A stretch of 34,027 nt of DNA from an uncultured Oscillospiraceae bacterium (lineage in GTDB: Bacteria; Bacillota_A; Clostridia; Oscillospirales; Oscillospiraceae): contig CAAEOU010000287.1 of assembly GCA_900757695.1 (NCBI GenBank), positions 1 through 34,027 on the forward strand, read 5' to 3'. Below the pieces are notes generated by a model. The model made no database searches, was not told where the DNA came from, and saw only the letters and a program-made list of their open reading frames with translations. The translations under genes and the position numbers were made by a program. Below are positions 1-8,680 of this stretch, piece after piece (the first letter of the stretch is position 1; each line of letters starts with the position of its first letter).

Positions 1-2
1 GG

Positions 3-33
3 AAGGCGGCTTCGCATCTGCGAAGCCGCCTTT
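3..33. terminator. Intrinsic terminator, GC-rich hairpin at the window edge
   Basis: Two perfect complementary arms (3-15 and 20-32, beginning AAGGCGGC) enclose a 4-nt loop and are followed by a short T-rich stretch. It can end a rightward gene lying outside the window, and it also lies downstream of the leftward operon as a second stop. Seen directly; direction is inferred. Confidence 0.7.
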
Positions 34-71
34 CCCTTTACATAACAACAATTTTTCTTGTGTATCACATA

Positions 72-116
72 GAAAAAAGGACTGCTGCATCTGTACTCCT
101 GCAGCAGTCCTTTTTA
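72..116. terminator. Bidirectional intrinsic terminator after the yitT-like gene
   Basis: A 16-bp perfect stem (74-89 with 100-115) with A-run and T-run flanks and a 10-nt loop lies 25 bp beyond the stop of the yitT-like gene. Read on the minus strand it ends in a T-run, so it should stop the long opp operon. Confidence 0.88.
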
Positions 117-140
117 TCAATTTTCAGATTTCTGTCCTTC

Positions 141-1010
141 TCAGCGATAAGCCTTATCCATTGAAAACCCACGGCCACTGACCTCGCTGACTCGGCTCAC
201 TACCACAAAGCTCTCGGGATCAATTTCCCGGATCAGCTTTTCCAGCCTCGGCAGCTCCCGATTGGAGATCACACTGAACACCAGTTCTGTATCTCTCTGC
301 AAATATCCGCCTTTTGCATGGATAATGGTAACGCCCCGATCCAACTCCGACAGAATTTTCTCTCTGATTTCATCAGCTTTTAGACTGACCACCTTAACCT
401 CTGTTTTAGAAGTTCCCGTCAGGATCAATCGATCCAATACCACCGTATAAATCAGTACAAGCACAATGCCATACAAGGCCATATCCATACTGTTATAGGG
501 AATCTGTATCAGTAGAATACAGAAGTCAAAAACATATAGAGACACCGAAACAGGGATTTTCAAATACCGTTCCAGAATCAACGGGGGGATATCCATTCCG
601 CCGCTGGACGCTCCCGCACGAATGATGATACTGAGCGAAAGCCCAATTCCAAGTCCGGAGAACAGCACATTCAAAAAGATATCCTGGGTCAGCACCATAT
701 CCCCAAGCAGGTGCTCCAACACCCGCAGAGAAAGCGGATAGGCAAAGGTACTGATCACTGTTGTAATAGCAAACTGCTTTCCCAGCAGCAAAAGCCCCAT
801 CAAAAGCATTGCAACACCAAAAATCAGCACAGTCAGAGAGACGGAAATTCCCCAATAGTGATTCATGGCCAGTGCAATTCCGGTGGTTCCGCCGGTAATC
901 AGTCCAGATGGAATCAGAAAAAGCCTTGCAGTCAGCGCATAAAGCACGTTTCCGGCAATCACACATACACCCGAGGCACATGCACGAACTATTTTGTTTC
1001 CATTGTGCAC
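141..1010 (-). CDS. YitT family membrane protein (DUF161/DUF2179)
   Basis: A 289-residue protein of the YitT family. The N-terminal ~200 residues hold about five or six hydrophobic segments. The last ~80 residues are a soluble DUF2179-like ferredoxin-fold domain (VKVVSLKADEI onward, ending near VSGRGF). Such proteins sit in the cytoplasmic membrane; their transported substrate is generally unknown. The start is GTG, 9 nt after an AAGGAG ribosome-binding site. It begins 21 bp after the stop of the barrel-like gene on the same strand with no terminator between, so it is probably the last gene of the opp operon. Family assignment is firm; any link to peptide uptake is inference from position. 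Confidence 0.9.
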   Translation of the reverse strand: MHNGNKIVRACASGVCVIAGNVLYALTARLFLIPSGLITGGTTGIALAMNHYWGISVSLTVLIFGVAMLLMGLLLLGKQFAITTVISTFAYPLSLRVLEHLLGDMVLTQDIFLNVLFSGLGIGLSLSIIIRAGASSGGMDIPPLILERYLKIPVSVSLYVFDFCILLIQIPYNSMDMALYGIVLVLIYTVVLDRLILTGTSKTEVKVVSLKADEIREKILSELDRGVTIIHAKGGYLQRDTELVFSVISNRELPRLEKLIREIDPESFVVVSRVSEVSGRGFSMDKAYR

Positions 1011-1031
1011 ACAAAAACGCTCCTTATGTGA

Positions 1032-1565
1032 TTATTTTTCATTTTCCAGCGGAACCTTGATATAACCCCGCAGATCCTTGATCAGTGCTTCGGGCATCTG
1101 GTCCCCATTGGCTGCTGTACCGATTTTTCCAGAGCCCTCAGCGGTGCCCATCATCAGGCCAATGGCGCCCTGATAGGCCCCAGAGCCGCCCACGATCACA
1201 TTGACCAGTACATCACGGCGCTCACCTTCCTGATCCAGCGGCAGCTCAATGGAGCCCTTACCGCGAACCGCAAAGATACCGTCCCATGCGTAAATATCGC
1301 CGTCTTCCATATGATAGACGCAGAACAGAGAGGTATCATAGGTCTTCTGCCAATATTCACTGAAATAGTTTTCCAGAGGGTATTCCTTTGCCTCATCGAA
1401 CCCGGTTCCGCAGTAGTAGCGGCTGGGTCCAAAGGGGTGGAACCAGCCCACGCCGCCATGCTCTGTGGTGCCGCTGGTCCAAGTTTCCGTCTGGGCATAG
1501 CCCGCCTGATATTTCATCTGCACTTCATAGCAGCGGTATTTATTCTCACTTCCCCATGTTGCCAT
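1032..1565 (-). CDS. Small beta-barrel protein resembling allene-oxide-cyclase/dirigent family
   Basis: A 177-residue soluble protein without signal peptide or membrane segment. The start chosen is the ATG at 1565 because it follows a strong AAAGGAG site; the frame stays open further upstream but would run into the ATPase gene. Residues 126-136 (GGSGAYQGAIG) match the glycine-rich turn typical of allene-oxide-cyclase-like and dirigent-like barrels (GGTGxFxGAxG), and the rest is rich in aromatic residues and short strands. Bacterial members are mostly of unknown function. It lies 14 bp after the peptide-type ATPase gene and 21 bp before yitT, so it is probably co-transcribed with the importer. 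It may act on, or bind, whatever the importer brings in; that is inference. Confidence 0.75.
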   Translation of the reverse strand: MATWGSENKYRCYEVQMKYQAGYAQTETWTSGTTEHGGVGWFHPFGPSRYYCGTGFDEAKEYPLENYFSEYWQKTYDTSLFCVYHMEDGDIYAWDGIFAVRGKGSIELPLDQEGERRDVLVNVIVGGSGAYQGAIGLMMGTAEGSGKIGTAANGDQMPEALIKDLRGYIKVPLENEK

Positions 1566-1579
1566 AAATAAAACTCCTT

Positions 1580-2542
1580 TCAGAATGTTCCAAGGTTGTG
1601 GCAAGCCACAAAGTGATTCGGTGAAACCTCTTTCAGCTCCGGCTGCGACTTTGTACATGCCTCCGTAGCATGGGGACACCGATCTGCAAATCGACATCCG
1701 GGCTTTGGATTCACCGGTGAGGTGATTTCCCCCTGAAGGATCACCTGCGCAGCAGGCTGATCGATCACCGGCAGAGGGATTGCGGAGAGCAGACCCTGTG
1801 TATAGGGATGCAAGGGATGCTCAAACAGCTCCTCAGCACTGCTTTTTTCCACCACGGTGCCCACATACATGACCATAATATCGTCAGAAATATAGCGAAC
1901 CACTGAGAGATCATGGGTAATAAACATATATGCAAGACCGTTTTGCTCCTGCAGATCCTGCAATAGATTCAGAATCTGTGCCTGAATGGAAACATCCAGT
2001 GCAGATACCGGCTCATCGCATACGATAAACTGCGGGTTCATGGCCAGTGCCCGGGCAATTCCGATTCTCTGACGGCGGCCACCGTCCAATTCATGGGGAT
2101 AAGCATAGGCCAGCCGATGCGCCAAGCCCACCGTATCCATTAGCTCCAAAACCCGCTGATGAAGCTCTTCCTGATTTTTGCAAGCCTTATAGACTCTCAG
2201 AGGCTCTGCGATCAGATCAAAGACGCAGAAACGTGGATTCAATGAAGAATAAGGATCCTGAAACACCAGCTGCATATCCCGATACAGATGCTTCTGCTCC
2301 CGGCTGGAAAGGCCCACAATGCTCTTTCCATGGAACAGGATCTCACCCTCTGTGGCTGGAGCCAAACCGAGAATGGTGCGACCCAGCGTTGATTTTCCGC
2401 AGCCAGACTCTCCAACCACACCCAGCGTTTTTCCGGCGTCAATGGTAAAGGAAACATCATCTACCGCATGGAGCATACCACCAGGCGTCTTAAAATACTT
2501 TTTCAGGTGCTGAACATCCAGAAGATGTGTAGACTCACTCAT
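1580..2542 (-). CDS. oppF: Dipeptide/oligopeptide ABC transporter ATP-binding protein (OppF/DppF type)
   Basis: A 320-residue cytoplasmic ATPase that would pair with the neighbouring OppD-type ATPase to drive import. Visible motifs are Walker A GESGCGKST (44-52), Q-loop near VFQDPYSSLNP (93-103), Walker B FIVCDEP (172-178), the switch histidine in ITHDLS, and the C-terminal oligo/HPY domain with its CRFADRCPHA cysteine motif. The ABC signature reads LDGGR (152-156) instead of LSGGQ, which I recall as a recurring variant in clostridial members. The start codon overlaps the oppD-like stop by 4 bp (ATGA), indicating translational coupling. The symbol reflects type; the substrate could be dipeptides, nickel or another small ligand. 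Confidence 0.93.
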   Translation of the reverse strand: MSESTHLLDVQHLKKYFKTPGGMLHAVDDVSFTIDAGKTLGVVGESGCGKSTLGRTILGLAPATEGEILFHGKSIVGLSSREQKHLYRDMQLVFQDPYSSLNPRFCVFDLIAEPLRVYKACKNQEELHQRVLELMDTVGLAHRLAYAYPHELDGGRRQRIGIARALAMNPQFIVCDEPVSALDVSIQAQILNLLQDLQEQNGLAYMFITHDLSVVRYISDDIMVMYVGTVVEKSSAEELFEHPLHPYTQGLLSAIPLPVIDQPAAQVILQGEITSPVNPKPGCRFADRCPHATEACTKSQPELKEVSPNHFVACHNLGTF

Positions 2543-3519
2543 GCCTTTGCCCCCTTTTCATTTCCGATCCCCGGCGTATGGCACTTTACAAAGTGTCCGG
2601 GAGATACTTCTACAGACGCCGGCACTGCGCTCCGACACGCATCTGTCGCATAGGGACATCTGGTGTGAAACTTACAGCCTTCCGGCAAATTCATGGGATC
2701 CGGCATCAGACCCGCAATGGGCTGGAGCCGCCGTGCGGCATTGACCGATGGCAGCGAGCGAAACAGCCCGTTGGTATAGGGATGCTGTGGGGAAAGGAAG
2801 ATATCCCGAAGGGTTCCGGATTCCACAATTTCACCGGCGTACATGATTGCAACCTTATTACAAACCTGCGCTACAACACCAAGGTCATGGGTAATAAGAA
2901 TCATCGTTGTATGGAACTGCTCTTTGAGCTGTGCCATCATATGGAGCACCTGTGCCTGAATGGTAACATCCAGTGCCGTGGTAGGCTCATCGGCAATCAG
3001 CAGCTGGGGATTACAGGCCAGTGCAATGGCAATCACAACACGCTGTTTCATACCGCCGGAGAACTGATGGGGATAATCACTGCCCCGGGAAGCGGGGATA
3101 CCTACCGTTTCCAGCATTTTAAGTGCCCGGCTCAGTGCCTCCTTTTTGGAGCACTTTGCGTGAAGCCGAATGACCTCTGCAATCTGATCATCCACTCGAA
3201 GCACAGGGTTCAGGGCCGTCATGGGATCCTGGAAGATCATTGCGATCTGCTCACCCCGGATCTTCCGCATTTCCGCTTCCGAGACTTCCAGCAGATTTTT
3301 CCCGCGGAACAGGATCTCACCGCCCACATACTTTCCGGGTGGGTCCGAGATCAGCCGCATGATGCCAAGGGCAGTAGTCGTTTTGCCTGCGCCGGTTTCT
3401 CCCACCAATCCCAGTGTATCTCCCTCTTCCAGAGAGAGATTGACACCATTGACTGCTTTTGCGCAGCCATCATCTGTCTGGAACTGAATCTCCAGATCCT
3501 TGATATCAAGAATACTCAT
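2539..3519 (-). CDS. oppD: Dipeptide/oligopeptide ABC transporter ATP-binding protein (OppD/DppD type)
   Basis: A 326-residue ATPase, the partner of the following OppF-type subunit. Motifs are Walker [10 protein letters not shown] (40-48), Q-loop [11 protein letters not shown] (95-105), signature FSGGM (153-157), Walker B LLIADEP (173-179), H-loop ITHDLG, and the C-terminal oligo/HPY extension with [10 protein letters not shown]. The ATG is preceded by an AGGAGGG site. It begins 15 bp after the permease stop and overlaps the next gene by 4 bp. Its signature motif is canonical, unlike its partner's. Confidence 0.94.
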   Translation of the reverse strand: MSILDIKDLEIQFQTDDGCAKAVNGVNLSLEEGDTLGLVGETGAGKTTTALGIMRLISDPPGKYVGGEILFRGKNLLEVSEAEMRKIRGEQIAMIFQDPMTALNPVLRVDDQIAEVIRLHAKCSKKEALSRALKMLETVGIPASRGSDYPHQFSGGMKQRVVIAIALACNPQLLIADEPTTALDVTIQAQVLHMMAQLKEQFHTTMILITHDLGVVAQVCNKVAIMYAGEIVESGTLRDIFLSPQHPYTNGLFRSLPSVNAARRLQPIAGLMPDPMNLPEGCKFHTRCPYATDACRSAVPASVEVSPGHFVKCHTPGIGNEKGAKA

Positions 3520-3534
3520 TGTGCTGTCCCTCCT

Positions 3535-4410
3535 TTAGCGCTTCAGCCGGGGATCCAGAGCATCCCGGAGGCCATCACCAAACAGATTAAAGCCAAACAG
3601 CGTCAGAATAATTGCAATGCCCGGGAATACCACCATGGGCCAGAACTGCATGATGTACTGCCGTCCAACGGAGAGCATCGAGCCCCATTCCGGTGTTGGA
3701 GGCCGAACGCCCAGACCAATAAAGCTCAGGCCGGAGATCGAGAGGATACAATCTCCCAGCTTCAATGTGGAGTCTACAATAATAGGCGAAATGGTGTTGG
3801 GCACGATATGCCGCAGCATAATGCGGAGATTTCCCGCACCGGAGAGCCGTGCCGCCTCTACATATTCCTGCCCCCGTATGGACATGACCTGTGCCCGCAT
3901 GATTCGGGCATAGCTTGGAATATAGCCGATTGCCAATGCAATGGCCGTTTTTTCCACACCGGTACCCAACGCCGCTGAAATACATATTGCCAGCAGGAAG
4001 GGGGGAACCGCCTGAAGAATATCTACCAGACGCATGATGATGCTGTCGGATTTTCCGCTGAAATAGCCTGCCGCAACACCCAGCATCCCTCCAACGATCA
4101 GCGAGCTGATAATCGCCATCACTGCAACCAGCAGAGAGATCCGTCCGCCAAAGATGATTCGGCTCAAAAGATCCCGGCCATATTCGTCTGTGCCCAACAG
4201 ATGATCCTTGGAAGGATATGCAAATACGTTGTCATAGTCCTGTGCCGCATAATCATAGGGTGCGATCAGCGGAGCAAATACAGCGCTGAATACCAGCAGG
4301 ATCACAAGGATCATACCAAACACTGCCAGCTTATTGCGGAACAGCCGCTTCATAATATCGCCCAACTGGCTGTGCTTCTTTTCCAGATCGGTAGTCTGAT
4401 TTTTCTTCAC
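3535..4410 (-). CDS. oppC: Dipeptide/oligopeptide ABC transporter permease (OppC/DppC type)
   Basis: A 291-residue inner-membrane permease of the peptide/nickel family. An N-terminal cytoplasmic stretch and first transmembrane helix (FRNKLAVFGMILVILLV) precede the OppC N-terminal region (IAPYDYAAQD, HLLGTDEYGRD), followed by the five-helix permease core with the EAA loop (YVEAARLSGAGN) that docks on the ATPases. The start is GTG and overlaps the oppB stop by 4 bp (GTGA), after a GGAGGTG site. Length is normal for the family. Confidence 0.94.
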   Translation of the reverse strand: MKKNQTTDLEKKHSQLGDIMKRLFRNKLAVFGMILVILLVFSAVFAPLIAPYDYAAQDYDNVFAYPSKDHLLGTDEYGRDLLSRIIFGGRISLLVAVMAIISSLIVGGMLGVAAGYFSGKSDSIIMRLVDILQAVPPFLLAICISAALGTGVEKTAIALAIGYIPSYARIMRAQVMSIRGQEYVEAARLSGAGNLRIMLRHIVPNTISPIIVDSTLKLGDCILSISGLSFIGLGVRPPTPEWGSMLSVGRQYIMQFWPMVVFPGIAIILTLFGFNLFGDGLRDALDPRLKR

Positions 4411-5399
4411 GACTGCACCTCCGCTTCTACACGCTTTTTGCGGTCTTTTTTCTTTCCACTGGTGTACATGGACATGATTCTGGGATCCACAAAGCCGTAG
4501 ATCACATCTACCACCAGATTAATGAGACAGATCAGAATCGACAGCACCAGTACGCAACCCTGAATAATGGGATAGTCCTGATTGCTCACAGCAGTGGTAA
4601 CCAGGGAGCCAATGCCGGGAATGGAGAAAATGCTCTCAATAACCACGGAACCGGCCACAGTTCCGCCCAGCATAATTCCCACAAAGGTGATGATCGGAAG
4701 CAGCGCATTGCGGAGCGCATGCTTAAAGATGACCACCTTTTCTGACAGGCCCTTAGAGCGTGCTGTACGAATGTAATCCTGCCGAACCACATCCAGCATG
4801 GTCGAGCGGGTAAACCGCAGTACCGATGCCACAGGGGGCAGGCCAATGGTGATTGCAGGAAGGATCCAATATTTTGCGCTGGCCGCCGCAATGGATGGCA
4901 TGGACGCCGGCAGCCATTGGAGGCGCAAAGCAAAGATGATAATCAGCATTAAGCCCAGCCAGAAGCTTGGCATGGACGCCATGATCAGAGATAACACTGT
5001 CGCAATATAATCTCCGATGGAATACTGTTTCACTGCCGCCAATATTCCAAGTGGAACGCCCAGCACCACCGTAATTACAATGCCAGTAAGGCCCAGCCGC
5101 AGTGTTACAGGAAGCCGCTCGAGAATTTCCGTGTTGACGGAACGGTTGCTTTTATAGGATGTGCCCAGATCAAACCGGGTCACGACCCCTACCACATAGT
5201 CGGCAAACTGAACCAGAAACGGACGGTCTAATCCCAACTCTTCTTTTTTGGCCTCATACTGCTCCTCTGTATAACGGTTTCCCAGCGCAGCCATGGCAGG
5301 ATCTCCGGGCGCCATACGCATTACAGAAAATACAATCAGCAAAACACCCAGTACCACCGGTATAATTGCCAGCAGCCGCTTCAGAATAAATCTGAGCAT
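4407..5399 (-). CDS. oppB: Dipeptide/oligopeptide ABC transporter permease (OppB/DppB type)
   Basis: A 330-residue permease beginning with the family-typical MLRFILKRLLAIIPVVLGV helix and the APGDPA motif. Six hydrophobic segments and the cytoplasmic EAA loop (DYIRTARSKGLSEK) are visible. The C-terminus ends in a basic tail (GKKKDRKKR). An AAGGAGG site lies upstream of the ATG. It is separated from the binding-protein gene by 92 bp containing a perfect stem-loop (5444-5471), which probably sets the ratio of binding protein to membrane subunits. Confidence 0.94.
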   Translation of the reverse strand: MLRFILKRLLAIIPVVLGVLLIVFSVMRMAPGDPAMAALGNRYTEEQYEAKKEELGLDRPFLVQFADYVVGVVTRFDLGTSYKSNRSVNTEILERLPVTLRLGLTGIVITVVLGVPLGILAAVKQYSIGDYIATVLSLIMASMPSFWLGLMLIIIFALRLQWLPASMPSIAAASAKYWILPAITIGLPPVASVLRFTRSTMLDVVRQDYIRTARSKGLSEKVVIFKHALRNALLPIITFVGIMLGGTVAGSVVIESIFSIPGIGSLVTTAVSNQDYPIIQGCVLVLSILICLINLVVDVIYGFVDPRIMSMYTSGKKKDRKKRVEAEVQS

Positions 5400-5443
5400 A
5401 TGACTTTTTCCTCCTTTTGTGCAGAAAATCTGCCCATTTGAAT

Positions 5444-5471
5444 CAATATGGCGGACATTCGTCCGCCATAT
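5444..5471 (-). promoter_or_regulatory. Intercistronic stem-loop between binding protein and oppB
   Basis: A 12-bp perfect inverted repeat (AATATGGCGGAC, 4-nt loop, GTCCGCCATATT) lies 20 bp past the binding-protein stop. It lacks a T-run on the minus strand, so it looks like an mRNA-stabilising or pausing hairpin rather than a full terminator. This is a common way to make binding protein in excess over permeases. The structure is seen; its role is inferred. Confidence 0.6.
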
Positions 5472-5491
5472 TGACCAAGATTTCCGAAAAC

Positions 5492-7066
5492 TCAGCTATT
5501 GAAGGTCACATAGCGCAGATCCGGGCAGGTCGCATCAAATGCATAGTAAGAGTCAGCATTGATCCGATCACCAAGGCCGGTTGCAACCATCTTTTCTGCC
5601 ACAGGGATCCAGCGATAGAGATTATACATATAATCCTGTACCTCGCCATAGATTTCCTGACGCTTTGCCTCGTCACTGGTGGATTTACCCTCACGGATCA
5701 GCTTGTTAAACTCTTCATCCTGAAGGGCCATGCAGGCGTTTGTGCATTCCGCAGCGCCAAAGGAGTAGAGGATGGCAGGGTCAAAGCAGTTCTCCGTGAA
5801 CTCCGCCAGAGAGAAGTCCAGATCACCGTTCATAAAGTAGGAAATGGCAGTTGCAAAATCATAGCCCTCAACAGAGAGGTTGATGCCAACCTCCTTCAGC
5901 ATGGACTGTGCCGCTTCGCACATCTTATCGTTGACATCACTCTGTACATAGACGATTTTCAGGTTAATATCGCCGTCCTGATAGCCTGCATCCGCAAGGA
6001 TCTGCTTGGAGAGTTCAGGATCATAGGAGTAAGCGCCGACATTCTTATAGAACTTGGTGGTCTCGGGAACCGTAGAGGTAGCAGGCTTGCCCAACTCGCC
6101 CAGAGAGATCTTGGTCAGCTGCTCAACATTCAGCGCATGGGCAACCGCCTCTCGAACATTGATATCCTGGAATACGTCTACATACTCCGGCATGGTAAAC
6201 AGAATCATATCACCGGAGGGAACGATTTTGCACTGACCCTTGGCTTCGCCATTTTCCAGACGCTTTGCATTGTTGTCAGAGAGGCCAACTGCAATATCAA
6301 TGGCGCCGGTCTCCAGATCGATCATCATTGTGGTCTCTTCTGCATAGTAGCGAATGGTGATCTCTTCTGCGGCAGGCTTATCGCCCCAGTAATCCTCGTT
6401 GCGCTTAAAGGTTGCATAGGAGCCGGATACATTCTCTACACAGGTGTAGGGGCCGGTACCCACAGGGGAGTTCCAGATTTCGTCCTCGGTCATCTGACCA
6501 AGCTTCTGGCTCACAACGGAGGACCAGCGGAAGGAAACCATACGGTCGATGAACAGTACATCAGGCTCCTTGAGCTTAATGGTCAGCTTCATGCCGTCCA
6601 CAGAGCAGTTGTCAAAATCAATGTTGTCATAACCGGTATCTGCCGCATAGGTGGCAGAACCCTCGGTGAAATGACGGAAGGTATACAGCACGTCCTCTGG
6701 TGTCAGAGGATCTCCATTGGAGAACTTTACACCGTCCCGGATGGTAAGTACCACGGTGGTATCATCCGTCCACTCCCAATCGGTGGCCAGACATGGCTGA
6801 AGCTGTCCATTTACATCCATACGCACCACAGTGTCATAGACAAGGGACATACCAATTGGAGAGCCCTGAGACTCAGCCGGATCAAAGCCAGCGGAATCTG
6901 CCATCATACCCACGGTCAGCGTATTTCCGGAGGAAGCCGCTGCTTCTGTGACGCTCTTGGCAGCAGATTCAGTTGTATCACTGTTGCCACCACCGCACGC
7001 GGTGAGGGTTCCCAGCAGCATAGACGCAGCCAACAGGGAGGACAATATTTTCTTTGCCATCTTCAT
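5492..7066 (-). CDS. oppA: Peptide-type ABC transporter substrate-binding lipoprotein (SBP family 5)
   Basis: A 524-residue extracellular lipoprotein. Residues 1-23 form a signal peptide ending in lipobox LTAC with the acylated cysteine at 24, followed by a Gly/Ser/Thr-rich linker. The mature part carries family-5 features: SLVYDTVVRMD, LATDWEWTDDTTVVLTIRDGVKFSNGDPLT, DVLYTFRHF and the VGTGPY motif. It captures the substrate outside the cell and delivers it to OppBC. It is first in the operon, about 100 nt downstream of a near-consensus promoter. Family 5 includes binders of peptides, nickel, haem and opines, so the true ligand is unknown. Two ATG codons two residues apart are possible starts. 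Confidence 0.93.
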   Translation of the reverse strand: MKMAKKILSSLLAASMLLGTLTACGGGNSDTTESAAKSVTEAAASSGNTLTVGMMADSAGFDPAESQGSPIGMSLVYDTVVRMDVNGQLQPCLATDWEWTDDTTVVLTIRDGVKFSNGDPLTPEDVLYTFRHFTEGSATYAADTGYDNIDFDNCSVDGMKLTIKLKEPDVLFIDRMVSFRWSSVVSQKLGQMTEDEIWNSPVGTGPYTCVENVSGSYATFKRNEDYWGDKPAAEEITIRYYAEETTMMIDLETGAIDIAVGLSDNNAKRLENGEAKGQCKIVPSGDMILFTMPEYVDVFQDINVREAVAHALNVEQLTKISLGELGKPATSTVPETTKFYKNVGAYSYDPELSKQILADAGYQDGDINLKIVYVQSDVNDKMCEAAQSMLKEVGINLSVEGYDFATAISYFMNGDLDFSLAEFTENCFDPAILYSFGAAECTNACMALQDEEFNKLIREGKSTSDEAKRQEIYGEVQDYMYNLYRWIPVAEKMVATGLGDRINADSYYAFDATCPDLRYVTFNS

Positions 7067-7150
7067 TTTTTTCTAACCTCTCTTTTCTTAGAAGTAAATT
7101 TATGCGATCCGGAAATGCTCCACACCCGGTTTCCGCCACTAAAAAAGAAC

Positions 7151-7164
7151 TATACCATTTTGAT
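7151..7164. promoter_or_regulatory. Candidate GntR operator, copy 1
   Basis: TATACCATTTTGAT differs by one base from the element at 7306-7319. It lies about 6-19 bp downstream of the predicted opp transcription start, a position suited to repression. The match is seen; binding by the adjacent GntR protein is inferred. Confidence 0.45.
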
Positions 7165-7176
7165 TTTTATAAACCA

Positions 7177-7205
7177 ATTATACTGAAATATGAAAATTTC
7201 GTCAA
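7177..7205 (-). promoter_or_regulatory. SigA promoter of the opp operon
   Basis: On the minus strand TTGACG (7205-7200), a 17-bp spacer and TATAAT (7182-7177) form a near-consensus vegetative promoter. Transcription should start near 7170, giving a leader of about 104 nt before the binding-protein gene. Confidence 0.8.
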
Positions 7206-7263
7206 TAAAAAATATAAAAATAACGAATTAATATACCTTTTGCTATCATTTTTTGTGGAATAC

Positions 7264-7292
7264 TTGCAAAAATGCAGAAATATTGCTATATT
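7264..7292 (+). promoter_or_regulatory. SigA promoter of the gntR-type regulator
   Basis: TTGCAA (7264-7269), 17-bp spacer and TATATT (7287-7292) face away from the opp promoter. The predicted start near 7299 leaves a short leader of about 35 nt. Confidence 0.7.
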
Positions 7293-7305
7293 GAACGAAA
7301 AGGAG

Positions 7306-7319
7306 TATACCAATTTGAT
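7306..7319. promoter_or_regulatory. Candidate GntR operator, copy 2
   Basis: TATACCAATTTGAT matches copy 1 at 13 of 14 positions and lies just past the predicted start of the regulator's own transcript, consistent with autoregulation. Binding is inferred. Confidence 0.45.
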
Positions 7320-7333
7320 TGGAGGAGATTCAT

Positions 7334-8320
7334 TTGACCTTTGAACTCAACGGAAGTAAGCCAATTTACAAGCAATTGATGGATGAAATTCTCAAAAAGA
7401 TTCGTTCCGGCGAGTTGAGCCCCGGAGAAAAACTCCCTACAGAGCGGGAATTGGCACAGCAGCTGTATGTTTCCCGGGGCACTATTAAAAAGGCCTACAA
7501 AGAACTTGCCGACAACAACATCATCGAGATCATTCAGGGCAGTGGTACCTACGTCTATGCAGAAAAGAAGCTCTATGATGGCGGTATGCGGAAGCAGGCA
7601 ACCAATATGATCAACAGTCTGCTGGACCGATTGGAATTTTGGGACTTTCCCATGGAAGAAATAGAAACGCTAATTCATATGTGCGTTATCCATCGGACCC
7701 GTACCAACCGTCCTGTCCGGTGTGCAATGATCGACTGCAATTCGGAATCGCTGGGCATTTTCAAGCGTCAGCTATCCTATCTCCCGGACATTACCCTGTC
7801 CGCAATTTTGGTAGACAGTGTGATCATGGATGATGCACCGGATGCACTTCTGGCAGATTATGACTTGATTTTTACCACAGAGACCCATTATGGTCAGGTA
7901 ACAGAATGCCTGAAAACCAGCCATGAGAATCTCTTTCCTGTCTCGGAAGCACTGAGTCAGCAATGCATTATTAGCATTTCCACTTTGCCGCAAAATGCCT
8001 CCATCGGTATCGTCACTTCCAGCAATAAATTTGCAAACCTGATTTGTGAGGAAATGGAGCGGTTTTGTGCGCTTCCCAGTCCGCTCTCCATACACTTTGA
8101 TGTGGATGTTGACTCCATTCTGCAATTTATGCAAAAATATGACACGATTATTATCTCACCCAACTCAGCCATTCTGGAGCCGGGCTTTTCCGACAGTCGG
8201 CTGCAAAGCTTTTATGACAGGGGAGGACGTCTGATTTCCTTTGACTATATGATTGACCGAGGCTCTCTGATCCATATCGAAGAGCTGGTTTCCCGTATTT
8301 TACGGGATAAGTACGCATGA
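7334..8320 (+). CDS. GntR family transcriptional regulator, divergent from the opp operon
   Basis: A 328-residue regulator. Residues about 8-75 are a GntR winged helix-turn-helix (PIYKQLMDEILKKIRSGEL, PTERELAQQLYVSRGTIKKAYKEL, IIQGSGTYV). The remaining ~240 residues form a sensor domain that I do not recognise with certainty; alternating strands and helices suggest a periplasmic-binding-protein-like or other alpha/beta fold rather than FadR or UTRA. The start chosen is TTG at 7334 because GGAGGAG at 7321-7327 sits at proper distance; an in-frame TTG at 7319 overlaps that site. It is transcribed away from the opp operon and probably controls it and itself in response to the imported compound (inference). 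Confidence 0.9.
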   Translation: MTFELNGSKPIYKQLMDEILKKIRSGELSPGEKLPTERELAQQLYVSRGTIKKAYKELADNNIIEIIQGSGTYVYAEKKLYDGGMRKQATNMINSLLDRLEFWDFPMEEIETLIHMCVIHRTRTNRPVRCAMIDCNSESLGIFKRQLSYLPDITLSAILVDSVIMDDAPDALLADYDLIFTTETHYGQVTECLKTSHENLFPVSEALSQQCIISISTLPQNASIGIVTSSNKFANLICEEMERFCALPSPLSIHFDVDVDSILQFMQKYDTIIISPNSAILEPGFSDSRLQSFYDRGGRLISFDYMIDRGSLIHIEELVSRILRDKYA

Positions 8321-8365
8321 TCAGATACATTCAAATGAAAGCGCATAGTATATCCAATTTTTGCC

Positions 8366-8680
8366 TCAGATATTCCATCCACTGCACTTTAGATCCACAT
8401 GGGTATTGTCCTTCATGATGCATCCCTCCTGAATCAGCAGCATTGCCTGCTCCGGCCACGCCGGTGCAATGCGCCCAGCATGATTGACGACCCGATGACA
8501 GGGATAAGTACCATAATATTCAGCATGAGATAATACTCTGGCTACCAGCCGTGCATTTTTCTCTTTGCCAATGAGCTTTGCAATTTGACCATAGGTGGCC
8601 GCAGTTCCACACGGAATTTCCTCCACCACGGACAAAACTGCATAGGCAAACGCATCATTCATGGATGAATGCTCTTTCAT
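8366..8680 (-). CDS. MGMT-like DNA-binding-domain protein (alkyltransferase family)
   Basis: A 104-residue protein equal to the C-terminal DNA-binding domain of O6-alkylguanine-DNA alkyltransferases. It shows the helix-turn-helix segment GTAATYGQIAKLIG, the arginine-finger-type stretch NARLVARVL and the active-site motif PCHRV with Cys61 present. Alkyltransferase-like (ATL) proteins have Trp in place of this cysteine, so methyl transfer remains possible, although the N-terminal domain of full-length Ogt is absent. It may repair O6-alkylguanine or flag lesions for excision repair. It is convergent with the GntR gene and appears monocistronic. A second ATG six codons in is a possible start. Confidence 0.87.
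   Translation of the reverse strand: MKEHSSMNDAFAYAVLSVVEEIPCGTAATYGQIAKLIGKEKNARLVARVLSHAEYYGTYPCHRVVNHAGRIAPAWPEQAMLLIQEGCIMKDNTHVDLKCSGWNI

Noticed and set aside
2578..3978. Open frame of 466 codons antisense to oppD and oppC
   Set aside because: Spans two well-supported genes on the other strand and lacks translation signals.
5417..7186. Long open frame (589 codons) on the plus strand opposite the opp binding protein
   Set aside because: It is a mirror of a clear lipoprotein gene, has no ribosome site and gives a Cys/His/Ile-rich product without domains.
8366..8680. Alkyltransferase-like (ATL) lesion-flagging protein
   Set aside because: The ATL hallmark is Trp in place of the active cysteine; here PCHRV keeps the cysteine, so the broader MGMT-like label is safer.
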